64,000 nucleotides of DNA, taken from positions 62,001 through 126,000 of the forward strand of contig NZ_FOBD01000018.1 of assembly GCF_900109515.1 (NCBI RefSeq), given 5' to 3'. The notes under the pieces are model-generated. The model saw only the letters and a list, made by a program, of their open reading frames with translations. It did not search any database and was not told the DNA's origin. A program made the position numbers and the translations under genes. Of this stretch, positions 1 through 7,611 are shown one piece after another. Source of the DNA: Paenibacillus sp. OK003. GTDB taxonomy: Bacteria; Bacillota; Bacilli; Paenibacillales; Paenibacillaceae. Numbering within the stretch: position 1 is the first letter of the stretch; each line of letters starts with the position of its first letter.

Positions 1-41
1 AACGTTCACACTGCCCATGCGTGAGGAAGGAGGTGAGCACC

Positions 42-1322
42 TTGAAAGAGCGGATTAAATCTCTGGTGCTTGCTTCCCTCGTCGTTGCCAGTTTGGTACA
101 AAGTTACTTCTTGATCTATCGTTTGCCCGGTGGGGGCGATTCGATTGTGACGTCAGAGACGAACTATGTGAAAACCGAGAATATGGGCCAGGAGCGCAAT
201 ATTGAAGATTTAATTTTCCCTGATCAGATGGTTATTCATCTGGGAGAGGACAAACATACGGTGTTTTATCCGGGCAATACGTTCTATCAGTTGATCTATT
301 CACGGTTGCAGGGACGTACGTTTGATGATTTCCAGCGTCGGAGTGTGCAGTCGGTCAACTGGAATCAGATTCGTAAGGAGAATCCTGGCTTTGAGCTGTC
401 GTTCAAGGAAGGCATCCCTGTAGCGTTGTTACAGCGCGTGATGCGACTCGGGACAGACTCTCTCTTCCAGGGTGAGACGATTAACCGGATCTCGATCTAT
501 ACGGCCAAAAATGAAACAAAGGCTCACGCACTGTTCTTCAGCGCCAAAGGCGATGTGGTCTACGAGGCGACGCAGGCGGATCTGACAGTACAGGACGTGC
601 AGCAGCACGTCGACTTCGGCAGCAGCTGGACACCTTATACGCTGATGGACGGCGGATATTATATCCCGGCAGAAGCACTGGAGACGATTGAGGCTGACGT
701 GCCTACAGGCCAGTTCACTGTCGAACAAATGCAGCGCAGCCTATTCTTTGATCCAAGCATGACCCGAAATATTCGGGAAAAGGATGGATCGGAGATCTAT
801 ACAGACAGCAAGCGCAGTCTGCAAGTAAAGCAAGAACAGCGCTGGATTAGCTACACCGATCCAGCGGCACCCCCTGCGGGACAGATTGACGCAGCGAAGG
901 ATGCGCTGTCCGCGGTTGATTTTGTGAATCAGCATGGCGGCTGGAAAGGTCGTTCGCGCATGATGCTGGACACTACCGATACAAAGACGAAGCTTCAGTT
1001 CCAGCAATATTACAGCAGCTTCCCAATTATGGACTCGATGCAGTTCCGGTTCGGCACGATCAGCATGGAGATGCAGCAGCAGACGGTATCCAGCTATGAA
1101 CGTTCGCTTGAATATCTGAACGAAGGCGCGGAGACGAAGAAATCGGTCACTCTTCCCGGAGGGGACAAGCTGAAGGCGCTCATCCAGAAGGTGGCGGGAA
1201 CCAATCGGAAGGTTGTAGACGTGTATCCGGCGTACCGTCCATCCGGCATTGAGGATGGACTGAAGCTCATCCCGGTGTGGGTAATCCGTTTCGGAAACGG
1301 GGAGGAAACCACCGTTTCTTGA
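42..1322 (+). CDS. walH: WalH (YycH), regulator of the WalK sensor kinase
   Basis: This is an extracytoplasmic, membrane-anchored modulator of the essential WalKR (YycGF) cell-wall two-component system; with WalI it contacts the WalK transmembrane region. The 426-residue protein begins MKERIKSL, has one N-terminal membrane anchor (about residues 5-25, ending SYFLIYRLPG) and then a long outer-face domain, as expected for YycH. I chose TTG at 42 because AAGGAGGTG lies just upstream (27-35) and the translation from there matches the family N-terminus; GTG at 21 or 33 is in frame but sits inside the ribosome site. It is followed by walI, walJ and htrA, the standard order of this locus. The upstream gene, presumably walK, lies outside the window. 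Family membership is recognised from sequence and synteny; the role is known from the family. Confidence 0.93.
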   Translation: MKERIKSLVLASLVVASLVQSYFLIYRLPGGGDSIVTSETNYVKTENMGQERNIEDLIFPDQMVIHLGEDKHTVFYPGNTFYQLIYSRLQGRTFDDFQRRSVQSVNWNQIRKENPGFELSFKEGIPVALLQRVMRLGTDSLFQGETINRISIYTAKNETKAHALFFSAKGDVVYEATQADLTVQDVQQHVDFGSSWTPYTLMDGGYYIPAEALETIEADVPTGQFTVEQMQRSLFFDPSMTRNIREKDGSEIYTDSKRSLQVKQEQRWISYTDPAAPPAGQIDAAKDALSAVDFVNQHGGWKGRSRMMLDTTDTKTKLQFQQYYSSFPIMDSMQFRFGTISMEMQQQTVSSYERSLEYLNEGAETKKSVTLPGGDKLKALIQKVAGTNRKVVDVYPAYRPSGIEDGLKLIPVWVIRFGNGEETTVS

Positions 1323-1368
1323 TGGGTTATAGGATATGAAGTCATTTGATATCCGGGCGAGGTTTAGA

Positions 1369-1557
1369 ATCACACGTTAACGGAGGGGGCAGAAATAACC
1401 TGAAGAAGCGAAGCTACAAGCTTTCTGAAAGAAAGCTACTTCGGAAGCATAGGCTTCGCCTTTATCCCCGGATTTCTCCCTTGGGAAAAGGGAATCAAGA
1501 AATCTGGGGATAACAGCGATCGGAAGGTTGTTCTGACCACGGAGTGGTAAGTGTGAT
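1369..1557 (+). ncRNA. Structured intergenic RNA-like repeat, copy 1 (between walH and walI)
   Basis: This 189-nt element is closed by ATCACAC (1369-1375) pairing with GTGTGAT (1551-1557). Inside it CAGAA/TTCTG plus AACC/GGTT form a second stem (1390-1400 with 1526-1535). Then comes a GCGAAGC/GCTTCGC arm, enlarged here by an extra AGCTTTC/GAAAGCT hairpin. A long arm follows: ATCCCC/GGGGAT, GGATTT/AAATCT and TCCCTT/AAGGGA. The unpaired motifs AATCA and AACAGCGATCGGAAG are shared with the copies at 3832 and 58586, whose stems differ in sequence but still pair. It ends about 35 nt before the walI start. I do not recognise a named Rfam family. It could be a cis-acting RNA or a transcribed palindromic repeat. 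Confidence 0.7.
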
Positions 1558-1593
1558 GGTAGTCGTATTTATCAAATGATGGAGGTGAATGTT

Positions 1594-2337
1594 TTGGATT
1601 GGGGACGGGCGAAAAATGTGTTGATCTATGCCTTCCTGCTGCTCAATCTGGTGCTGGGATACCAGATCTGGATGGATGCGCGGGAGACGGCCGGAGCCAA
1701 TCTGGACTTCACCTCGCTGGCGGATAATACACAACAGGCGATGGAGGAGAAGGGCATTCAGGTGCTGGCTCCTATTCCGAATGAGACGCCGAAGCTACCG
1801 AAGCTGTCGTATGAGTTCATTGAAGATAACAAGACAGGCATTGATGTTGAACTGGAAAATACCGTGGACAGCAAGCTGATCTTCTCGCAAAGCGAGCTGG
1901 AGGATGCACTACAGGACGAGATTCCCCAGATTGGTACGTATCGATGGGATCAGCTGATGGCGGAGGATGGGGCATTTGTGCTTCATCCGTTGGTGGATGG
2001 CAAATGGCCGCTCTTCAATGTGAGTCTGGAGCTATTCTACAGCGATCAGAAAATTACGGGTTATCGTCAGACTCCGGTGCGGATTACGACAGCGGAGGAA
2101 AGCGATCAGCAGGTGCTTCCGGCGTCAAAGGCGCTGGGTACGCTGATCGAGAACTTTTTGCCAAATGATGCGATTGTCAAAGATATTCAGTTGGGCTATT
2201 ACGGCCAGTTGTTCAATTCAGATATGCAGGTGGCGATGCCGGCATGGCGGTTCGTGCTGGAAAGTGGCGAAGTGTTGTACGTGCAGGGCATCAGTGGGGA
2301 TGTATTCAGTCCCAAGACAGACAAACCAGGGGAGTAA
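1594..2337 (+). CDS. walI: WalI (YycI), regulator of WalK
   Basis: This is the partner of WalH in controlling the WalK sensor kinase at the membrane. The 247-residue protein starts MDWGRAKNVLIYAF, carries one N-terminal transmembrane segment (about residues 7-25) and a YycH/YycI-fold extracytoplasmic domain. I take TTG at 1594 as the start because GGAGGTGA (1581-1588) is correctly spaced and the MDWGRAK N-terminus is typical; the in-frame ATGs at 1576 and 1579 lie upstream of that site. The 270-base gap from walH is unusually long for this operon and is filled by the structured repeat. walJ starts 6 bases after the stop, so the two are translationally close. Confidence 0.93.
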   Translation: MDWGRAKNVLIYAFLLLNLVLGYQIWMDARETAGANLDFTSLADNTQQAMEEKGIQVLAPIPNETPKLPKLSYEFIEDNKTGIDVELENTVDSKLIFSQSELEDALQDEIPQIGTYRWDQLMAEDGAFVLHPLVDGKWPLFNVSLELFYSDQKITGYRQTPVRITTAEESDQQVLPASKALGTLIENFLPNDAIVKDIQLGYYGQLFNSDMQVAMPAWRFVLESGEVLYVQGISGDVFSPKTDKPGE

Positions 2338-2343
2338 TGCGTT

Positions 2344-3150
2344 ATGGGGATTTATTTTACCGTGTTATCCAGCGGTTCGACAGGGAATGCCACGGTTATA
2401 CAGCATGGGGGCACGTCCCTCATGATTGATGCAGGTCTCAGTGCAAAGCGGCTGGAGGCATTGTTTCTGGAACGGGAGATTTCGGGAACAGAGCTGGACG
2501 GGATTCTGGTTACACATGAACATTCCGATCACATTAAAGGACTAGGCGCGATGTCTCGGAAATATAATTTACCAATCTATGCAAATACGAATACGTGGGC
2601 GGCGCTGGAGAAGTCCGTTGGGGCGATTCCAGAGGAAAACCGGAGGGTGTTTGAGACGGGTGAAAAGCATGATTTTGGCTCCCTGCGCGTGGAATCCTTC
2701 GGCATCTCCCATGATGCAGCGGAACCGGTAGGGTACACATTCGATGATGGCAGTGAGAAGCTGTCCGTTGCGACGGATCTCGGATATATGAGCGACAAGG
2801 TTCGCGATGCGATCTCGGATTCGGATGTACTGGTGCTGGAGGCGAATCATGATGTCGAATTGCTGCGCATGGGACGTTACCCATGGAACACCAAGCGCCG
2901 CATTCTGAGCGACATTGGGCATTTGTCGAACGAAGCGGCGGGAGCAGCGCTTAGTGAACTGATGAACGGACGCATCAAGCGTACGTATCTGGCACATTTG
3001 AGCCGGGATCATAATATGATGGACTTGGCGAAAATGACCGTGCGTGATGCGATGGAGAGCCGTGGTTGCTTTTATCGCGATCATGAGTTCAAACTCTGTG
3101 ATACGTATTATGATCGGCCTACGCCATGGGATAGGGTGGGTGAGCCATAA
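2344..3150 (+). CDS. walJ: WalJ (YycJ), MBL-fold metallohydrolase
   Basis: This is a metallo-beta-lactamase-fold hydrolase of the YycJ family, linked in other Firmicutes to the WalKR locus and to DNA-repair-type exonuclease activity. The 268-residue protein has the expected N-terminus (IYFTVLSSGSTGNATVI) and the metal-binding signature THEHSDHIKGL (residues about 58-68). Downstream are an Asp in VATDLGYMS and a histidine in LAHLSRDHN. The ribosome site GGGGAG overlaps the end of walI. Its 3' end overlaps by 32 bases the convergent small gene at 3119-3334. The family call is firm; the exact substrate is not established from sequence. Confidence 0.93.
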   Translation: MGIYFTVLSSGSTGNATVIQHGGTSLMIDAGLSAKRLEALFLEREISGTELDGILVTHEHSDHIKGLGAMSRKYNLPIYANTNTWAALEKSVGAIPEENRRVFETGEKHDFGSLRVESFGISHDAAEPVGYTFDDGSEKLSVATDLGYMSDKVRDAISDSDVLVLEANHDVELLRMGRYPWNTKRRILSDIGHLSNEAAGAALSELMNGRIKRTYLAHLSRDHNMMDLAKMTVRDAMESRGCFYRDHEFKLCDTYYDRPTPWDRVGEP

Positions 3151-3334
3151 AGCTGTCGAGTTCGGTAGCTTTGCGCTCTACTTCCTCGCGGGTCAGAATG
3201 CCTTTGTCGACGAGCAGTTCAATAATCGTGCTTAGGGCAAGGGTGTTGCGGTAATGCTCTTCCTTGAGATCGGCCAGCTTGGCCGCCATATGAACTTCAT
3301 CCATGGCTGTGAGTGTACGCGTGCGATCCATCAT
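3119..3334 (-). CDS. Small helical protein convergent with walJ
   Basis: This is a 71-residue hydrophilic protein, largely charged helix (KLADLKEEHYRNT, EEVERKATELDSF), with no signal peptide or membrane segment. I do not recognise the family. Support for a real gene is a strong ribosome site (GAAGGAGGATTC) 7-8 bases before ATG at 3334, a Lys/Glu-rich composition typical of a cytosolic protein, and its own intergenic region upstream. Its 3' end runs 32 bases into the end of walJ on the opposite strand, so the two transcripts would be antisense at their tails. Function unknown. Confidence 0.6.
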   Translation of the reverse strand: MMDRTRTLTAMDEVHMAAKLADLKEEHYRNTLALSTIIELLVDKGILTREEVERKATELDSFMAHPPYPMA

Positions 3335-3831
3335 GTGAATCCTCCTTCTATGAAGCTTCGAATTGTCTTTTACTATTATTGTAGTCAGGCTTGATGGAAA
3401 ACATTCCTCTTTTTGCCGCTATAATTACACGTAAGGGACGTGTATGCTGAACCAGGGGCCGCATTTTGCTTAAGAAGATGAAAAAGTTCACGGGAATAGG
3501 CAAAATAGCGCTTAGCGAACCGGATTTTGTGGTGATAGATACTATGGACCTTTATTGTTAAGCGCGTTATAGCGGAAATTTCCGTTAATCTTCGTAATTA
3601 TGCAACTTTTTAAGATTTGGCGTGTTTAGTATATAAGGAGCTTTTATAGTAGAGGCTGATTTGCGCGCAAAAAGGCATGTCGTAGAATGCGAGAGCATTT
3701 CTGATAGAGTCACAAGCAGAATGAGATGTCCGTTCTGTTGTACATAGACGCTTCATTCCGAGTTAACGGGAATGGCAGCGATATGCAAAACGATTTTTTA
3801 TGCAGGAACGCATGGAAGAATGAGTTGGTAT
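3335..3831. other. Intergenic region upstream of htrA
   Basis: No convincing coding frame was found here. It should contain the promoters of the minus-strand small gene and of the htrA transcript. A GCGCTTA...TAAGCGCG arrangement (about 3509-3568) followed by GCGGAAATTTCCG (about 3573-3585, palindromic core GGAAATTTCC) gives strong local folding potential. The structured repeat copy 2 begins at its right edge. Confidence 0.4.
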
Positions 3832-3986
3832 TTACGGTACACGCGTAACGGAGGACACAGAACGAAGCTGGAGAAGCGAAGCGTTCGCCTTTATGATCAA
3901 ATTTTTACCTTATTAGAGGGTAATCAATAAAATTTGTGAGTAACAGCGATCGGAAGCTCGGCTGTGGCCGGAGTGGGGTAACGTAA
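3832..3986 (+). ncRNA. Structured intergenic RNA-like repeat, copy 2 (upstream of htrA)
   Basis: The second copy is about 155 nt. The outer stem is TTACG (3832-3836) with CGTAA (3982-3986), the second stem CACAG/CTGTG plus AGCT/AGCT, and the short arm GCGAA/TTCGC. The long arm is CAAATTTT/AAAATTTG capped by TACCTT/AGGGTA. The shared single-stranded motifs AATCA and AACAGCGATCGGAAG are intact. Nearly every stem base differs from copies 1 and 3 while pairing is kept, which argues for selection on RNA or cruciform structure. It ends 81 nt before the htrA ATG. Confidence 0.68.
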
Positions 3987-4067
3987 GGACACAGTCGTTG
4001 GCCATGCGACAACGATCGGGCGGCAGTCAGGGTCTTGATGCGTGACAACGAAGGGGAGAGGATCACG

Positions 4068-5345
4068 ATGGGATTGTTTGGAGACGATTTTTATTCAACC
4101 AAAGTATCAAGACGCGCCGAACCTGAACAGAAAGGTAAACTTCAGATCATTCGCCCTGGAGGCAGGGGCAGGGGACGTGATCGCTGGCAGAATCCACGCA
4201 AGTCACGCTCGGGCTTTAGCTCCACGGTCAAGGTAGCCGTGATCAGTTCGGTAATCAGCTCCATCGTGACCGTTACGCTGTTTAGCTTTATCATGCAGCC
4301 AACAGCTCTACCTCTGGCGAACGCTGCAGGGAACGGCGGAGGCGGTACACAGACAGCGCAGGCGGCTGATCCGTACGACCGGATTATCCAGGCAGCGGCG
4401 AAGGTTCGCCCTTCCGTGGTGAGCATCGTGAACCATAAGACGGGCAGCAGCCTGTCGATGGAAGATTCCGCGTTGGGATCAGGGGTCATTTTCAAGAAGG
4501 AAGACGGTAAAGCCTACATCATGACCAATCATCACGTCGTGGAAGGTGCCAGTGATCTGGAGATTGTAACGGTGGACGGGGAAACGCATAAGGCGAAGCT
4601 GGTGGGCAAAGACCGGGTGAGTGACATCGCGGTATTGTCCGTGGAGGATGATAAGGGCATCGGTCCAGCCGCAGAGCTTGGAGATTCCAGCAAACTTCAG
4701 CGCGGTCAAACGGTGCTGGCGATCGGGAATCCGCTCGGTCTTGGTGGTACGCTAACATCCGGTATTGTCAGTTACACAGATCGGATATTGCCGGTATCCA
4801 TTAATCAGGATGGTGTGTACGACTGGGAACAAAACGTGATTCAGACGGATGCGGCGATTAACGAGGGTAACAGTGGCGGAGCGCTGGCTGATCTGAACGG
4901 CAAACTGGTCGGCATCAACACGATGAAGATCTCGGATACAGGCGTTGAAGGCCTCGGCTTTGCGATTCCGATGAACGAAGTGATGAAAACGGTCGATTCC
5001 CTGCTGCTGAATGGCAAAGTATCTCGTCCATATCTGGGTGTGTATACCGTCGATCTGAGCAATCCGTACGCCCCACTGGATGATGAGCAGCGTAAGGATC
5101 TGAAGCTGCCATCCCACGTGGACAGCGGTGTGGTTGTACTGGAGGCGTCTGGTCCGGCATCCGATGCGGGCATGAAGCTGAATGACGTCATTACGGAATT
5201 TGATGGGCAGAAAATTACCTCTACGCTTGATCTGAGGAAATATCTGTACGATAAGAAGAAGATCGGCGATACGATTGAAATCACCTTTTACCGGGACGGC
5301 AACGCCGAGAAGGTGTCAGCGAAGCTCACGGATAAACCGGAGTAA
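4068..5345 (+). CDS. htrA: HtrA/DegP-like membrane-anchored serine protease
   Basis: This is a surface quality-control protease (YycK/HtrC-type) that degrades misfolded exported proteins. The 425-residue chain has a cytoplasmic N-terminus (MGLFGDDFYSTK), one transmembrane segment (about residues 50-72), and a Gly-rich linker. A trypsin-like domain follows with the triad His in TNHHVVEG, Asp in SDIAVLS and Ser in GNSGGAL. A C-terminal PDZ domain begins near SRPYLGVYT. I prefer ATG at 4068 with the upstream GAAGGGGAGAGG; TTG 4035 and ATG 4038 are in frame but lack a site. It sits in the conserved position after walJ. Transcription probably ends at the hairpin at 5392. Confidence 0.95.
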   Translation: MGLFGDDFYSTKVSRRAEPEQKGKLQIIRPGGRGRGRDRWQNPRKSRSGFSSTVKVAVISSVISSIVTVTLFSFIMQPTALPLANAAGNGGGGTQTAQAADPYDRIIQAAAKVRPSVVSIVNHKTGSSLSMEDSALGSGVIFKKEDGKAYIMTNHHVVEGASDLEIVTVDGETHKAKLVGKDRVSDIAVLSVEDDKGIGPAAELGDSSKLQRGQTVLAIGNPLGLGGTLTSGIVSYTDRILPVSINQDGVYDWEQNVIQTDAAINEGNSGGALADLNGKLVGINTMKISDTGVEGLGFAIPMNEVMKTVDSLLLNGKVSRPYLGVYTVDLSNPYAPLDDEQRKDLKLPSHVDSGVVVLEASGPASDAGMKLNDVITEFDGQKITSTLDLRKYLYDKKKIGDTIEITFYRDGNAEKVSAKLTDKPE

Positions 5346-5391
5346 AGGGAATTTCTTCTATGTACATGGCACACAGAAATAGGGTAATAAA

Positions 5392-5430
5392 GGAGAGTCG
5401 ATCAACTTGTTGATCCGCTCTTTTTTATTG
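5392..5430 (+). terminator. Rho-independent terminator after htrA
   Basis: GATCAAC/GTTGATC, extended by GAG/CTC across small mismatches, forms a hairpin followed by six T residues. Confidence 0.85.
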
Positions 5431-5646
5431 CACTAATCTTGATTTACAAATAAACCAAATTCATGAGGTTACAGGAGGGGGGATTTTGTCGTTGCCCTAT
5501 GATAGTTAGGACCAGAGCCAAAGTCTCTGTTATAGAGGGTTTCATTTATGGTAAACTGTTGGGAATGTGTTGGTGATGGGCGGCTGTGCGAGTAACATCT
5601 GTTTGTCGATCGGTATTCTCAATCTGGAGTGGAAGGGGTTAATTCA

Positions 5647-6168
5647 ATGAAACGTTTGACGAAAACCATGTTGGGGGGAACAGGCCTGGTATCCGCGCTG
5701 TTTGTTTTGTCCGCATGTACTTCTGAGGTGTCCCCGTCAGGGACTGCTGATGTTAGTGGTTTACAGGAGAAGATTACAGGTCTGGAGAAGAAGCTTGCGG
5801 ACCAGAGCGAGAAAAATAGTGAGCAGAACAAAAAGATCGCGGATCTGGAGAAAAAGCTGGAGGAGCTGAGCACCACCGTGATTGCGGTGAATGAGCCTGG
5901 CGGTAAAGCACCTGTTGGCTCAGGAAACAACGGATCGGCTGGAAAGGGCGATGGGGTGCTGATTACGTTTGCCCAGTATGAAAAGCTTGAGGTTGGCATG
6001 GCGGTAGATGAAGTTATCGATATTCTTGGCGGTGAAGGCGAGGCATTGAGCGAGGCGGAAAATATGGTGGTCTACAATTATAAGGGTACCGGCGGTTCTG
6101 GTGCCAATGCAGTAATCGCGTTCCAGGGCGGCAAGCTGCTGACGAAGGCGCAGTCGGGGCTGGAGTAA
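5647..6168 (+). CDS. Lipoprotein with coiled coil and SmpA/BLIP-like domain
   Basis: This is a 173-residue putative lipoprotein. The signal peptide ends in the lipobox LSAC (Cys about residue 24). A coiled coil of Lys/Glu heptads (LQEKITGLEKKLADQSEKN, about residues 38-75) follows. The C-terminal domain (ITFAQYEKLEVGMAVDEVIDIL..., about residues 105-173) resembles the DUF3862/SmpA-OmlA/BLIP-like fold, with its GM..(D/E)V...LG.G signature. ATG at 5647 is preferred (GGAAGGGG 8-9 bases upstream); GTG 5629 is in frame but has no separate site. The precise function is unknown; such proteins usually act as small envelope modules binding protein partners. Confidence 0.8.
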   Translation: MKRLTKTMLGGTGLVSALFVLSACTSEVSPSGTADVSGLQEKITGLEKKLADQSEKNSEQNKKIADLEKKLEELSTTVIAVNEPGGKAPVGSGNNGSAGKGDGVLITFAQYEKLEVGMAVDEVIDILGGEGEALSEAENMVVYNYKGTGGSGANAVIAFQGGKLLTKAQSGLE

Positions 6169-6278
6169 GATCGATATTCATTGAGTATGGATTCGAATAC
6201 AATAGATATGATGATTGCTTTCATGTGTCCGTTAATTTGAATAGTAACGACCGTATGGAATAGATGCGGAATTTGGAG

Positions 6279-6327
6279 AAGTGTTACTTTGGGACGCCAA
6301 CGGGGTGTCGAGAAGTGACGCTTTTTT
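6279..6327 (+). terminator. Terminator after the lipoprotein gene
   Basis: AAGTGTTACTT pairs (with wobble) with AAGTGACGCTT and GACGCC pairs with GGTGTC; a run of six T residues follows. Confidence 0.65.
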
Positions 6328-6497
6328 GGTTTTGTTTGTGCTGAAATGAGCGGACTGATGGAAGTTGGACATGATAAACGGGGACTAGGGGTTTCTTTTC
6401 CGCGGCAGGTGTGATAGAACAGAGAAGTGGCTATCCTGTATGGATAAGCGGTTGTGAATCGGGAGCATAGCTGGATACAGAAAGGATGCTTGAACGG

Positions 6498-6665
6498 ATG
6501 TACGTTGTATGCAAAGAACACGTGGACATCGCCATCGACATGTTTGTTGATGAGTATGAGGACGCTCCAGATATCGTTGATCTGAAGGAGACGGAATTTG
6601 CCGATTGGGACCCGCCTGCGAAGTGCGCCGAGTGCGAACAAAAGGCCGAGTATCTAGTCGTCTAG
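6498..6665 (+). CDS. yyzF: CxxH/CxxC small protein (YyzF family)
   Basis: This gene encodes a 55-residue protein with the family signature of a CxxH near the N-terminus (CKEH, residues 5-8) and a CxxC near the C-terminus (CAEC, residues 43-46), most likely a zinc-binding fold. It begins MYVVCKEHVDIAIDMF and ends ECEQKAEYLVV. The family is typically encoded between htrA and rlmH in Bacillales, which is its position here. AGAAAGGA lies 11 bases before ATG 6498; an in-frame ATG at 6486 would add four residues. Molecular function is unknown in the family as far as I know. Confidence 0.85.
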   Translation: MYVVCKEHVDIAIDMFVDEYEDAPDIVDLKETEFADWDPPAKCAECEQKAEYLVV

Positions 6666-6756
6666 CGTACTGTGTAGGCATCCGCAGTGGTGCGTCTGTC
6701 ATGGATGCACTCGCTCGCCTGCCATCCGGTATGAACATCACAGGTAAGGAGCAAAG

Positions 6757-6780
6757 AGAGCGTGTCGGAGCGCTCTTTTT
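6757..6780 (+). terminator. Terminator after yyzF
   Basis: AGAGCG/CGCTCT hairpin with a 9-nt loop followed directly by T residues. Confidence 0.75.
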
Positions 6781-6818
6781 GTGTTTTTGGTGTGTTTTGA
6801 CTAAGCGTAGTAGAGTGG

Positions 6819-7014
6819 CTATAACGAACCTGAGACTTCTTATTGAGAGAGAATGCTGCCTAGTTGAGATCTAACGAATCCTAGGCACGTTATTTTAATG
6901 AAATGGCCTCGAAGAGGCGAGGAAAGCTCGTTTTGCCTGTAATAGCGTGTCTCAGATTCTTTAGATTTTAAAGGAGCCGAAATGGGGCTAGATAAAGTGT
7001 GTGGAGTTCGTTAG
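6819..7014. repeat. Possible palindrome-ended intergenic repeat upstream of rlmH
   Basis: The non-coding stretch between yyzF and rlmH starts with CTATAACGAAC (6819-6829) and ends with GTTCGTTAG (7006-7014), which are near inverted copies. Inside are smaller dyads (GCCTAG/CTAGGC, GAGAC/GTCTC). This could be a miniature inverted-repeat element or a folded leader. No coding frame is credible here. Confidence 0.3.
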
Positions 7015-7096
7015 CTTTAAATATGGGAATAAACGATGTGTTGACGCATCTTACTTATAGATTATCTCGCAGGACGATTAGGAGGAATGAATCTTC

Positions 7097-7576
7097 ATGT
7101 TGATTCAGATTATTGGCGTAGGCAAACTGAAGGAAAAATATTTGACGCTGGGCATTCAGGAATATGCCAAGCGCCTCGCCCCGTACATCAAGTTTCAGAT
7201 GATCGAGGTCGCAGACGAAAAGGCGCCCGACACCCTGAGCGAAGCTGAGGTACGGGCGGTGAAGGAGCGCGAGGGTGAACGCATCCTCGCGCATGTGAAG
7301 AGCGAGGCGCATGTCGTCGCGCTCGCCTTGGACGGCCAGCTCTGGAGTTCCGAGGAGCTGGCAACAGAGATCGACAAGCTCGGCACCTATGGGACGAGCC
7401 ATGTCGTGTTTGTCATCGGAGGAAGCCATGGGCTCTCCGATGAAGTGCTGCGCCGCGCGAAGCAGCGCTTGAGCTTCGGGCGCATGACCCTGCCGCATCA
7501 GCTCATGCGGCTGGTGCTAGTGGAGCAGATTTATCGCGCAGTGAAGATTAACCGGAATGAACCATACCACAAGTAG
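7097..7576 (+). CDS. rlmH: RlmH, 23S rRNA pseudouridine-1915 N3-methyltransferase
   Basis: This SPOUT-class SAM-dependent methyltransferase modifies pseudouridine 1915 in helix 69 of 23S rRNA. At 159 residues it is full length. It has the N-terminus MLIQIIGVGKLKEKYL, the SAM-site motif FVIGGSHGL, and the C-terminus EPYHK. The start is ATG at 7097 after GATTAGGAGGAATG. The last codons (TGA ACC ATA CCA CAA GTA G in the att reading) form the left attachment site of the downstream island, exactly as orfX/rlmH does for staphylococcal SCC elements. Base composition drops sharply after the stop codon. Confidence 0.97.
   Translation: MLIQIIGVGKLKEKYLTLGIQEYAKRLAPYIKFQMIEVADEKAPDTLSEAEVRAVKEREGERILAHVKSEAHVVALALDGQLWSSEELATEIDKLGTYGTSHVVFVIGGSHGLSDEVLRRAKQRLSFGRMTLPHQLMRLVLVEQIYRAVKINRNEPYHK
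7558..7576 (+). repeat. att site 1 at the 3' end of rlmH
   Basis: TGAACCATACCACAAGTAG covers the last codons of rlmH. Near-identical copies lie at 27666-27684 (TGAACCCTACCATAAGTGA) and 31746-31764 (TGAACCGTACCATAAGTAG). The inverted repeat GTAGGGCGAAATTT starts inside it at 7573 and is mirrored at 27642-27654. Confidence 0.85.
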
Positions 7577-7611
7577 GGCGAAATTTTAGTGAATATGAGG
7601 GGGATTTAAAA

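Noticed and set aside
42..2337. Several open frames of 60-210 codons on the other strand and in shifted frames of walH/walI
   Set aside because: They are shadows of recognised genes with improbable composition.
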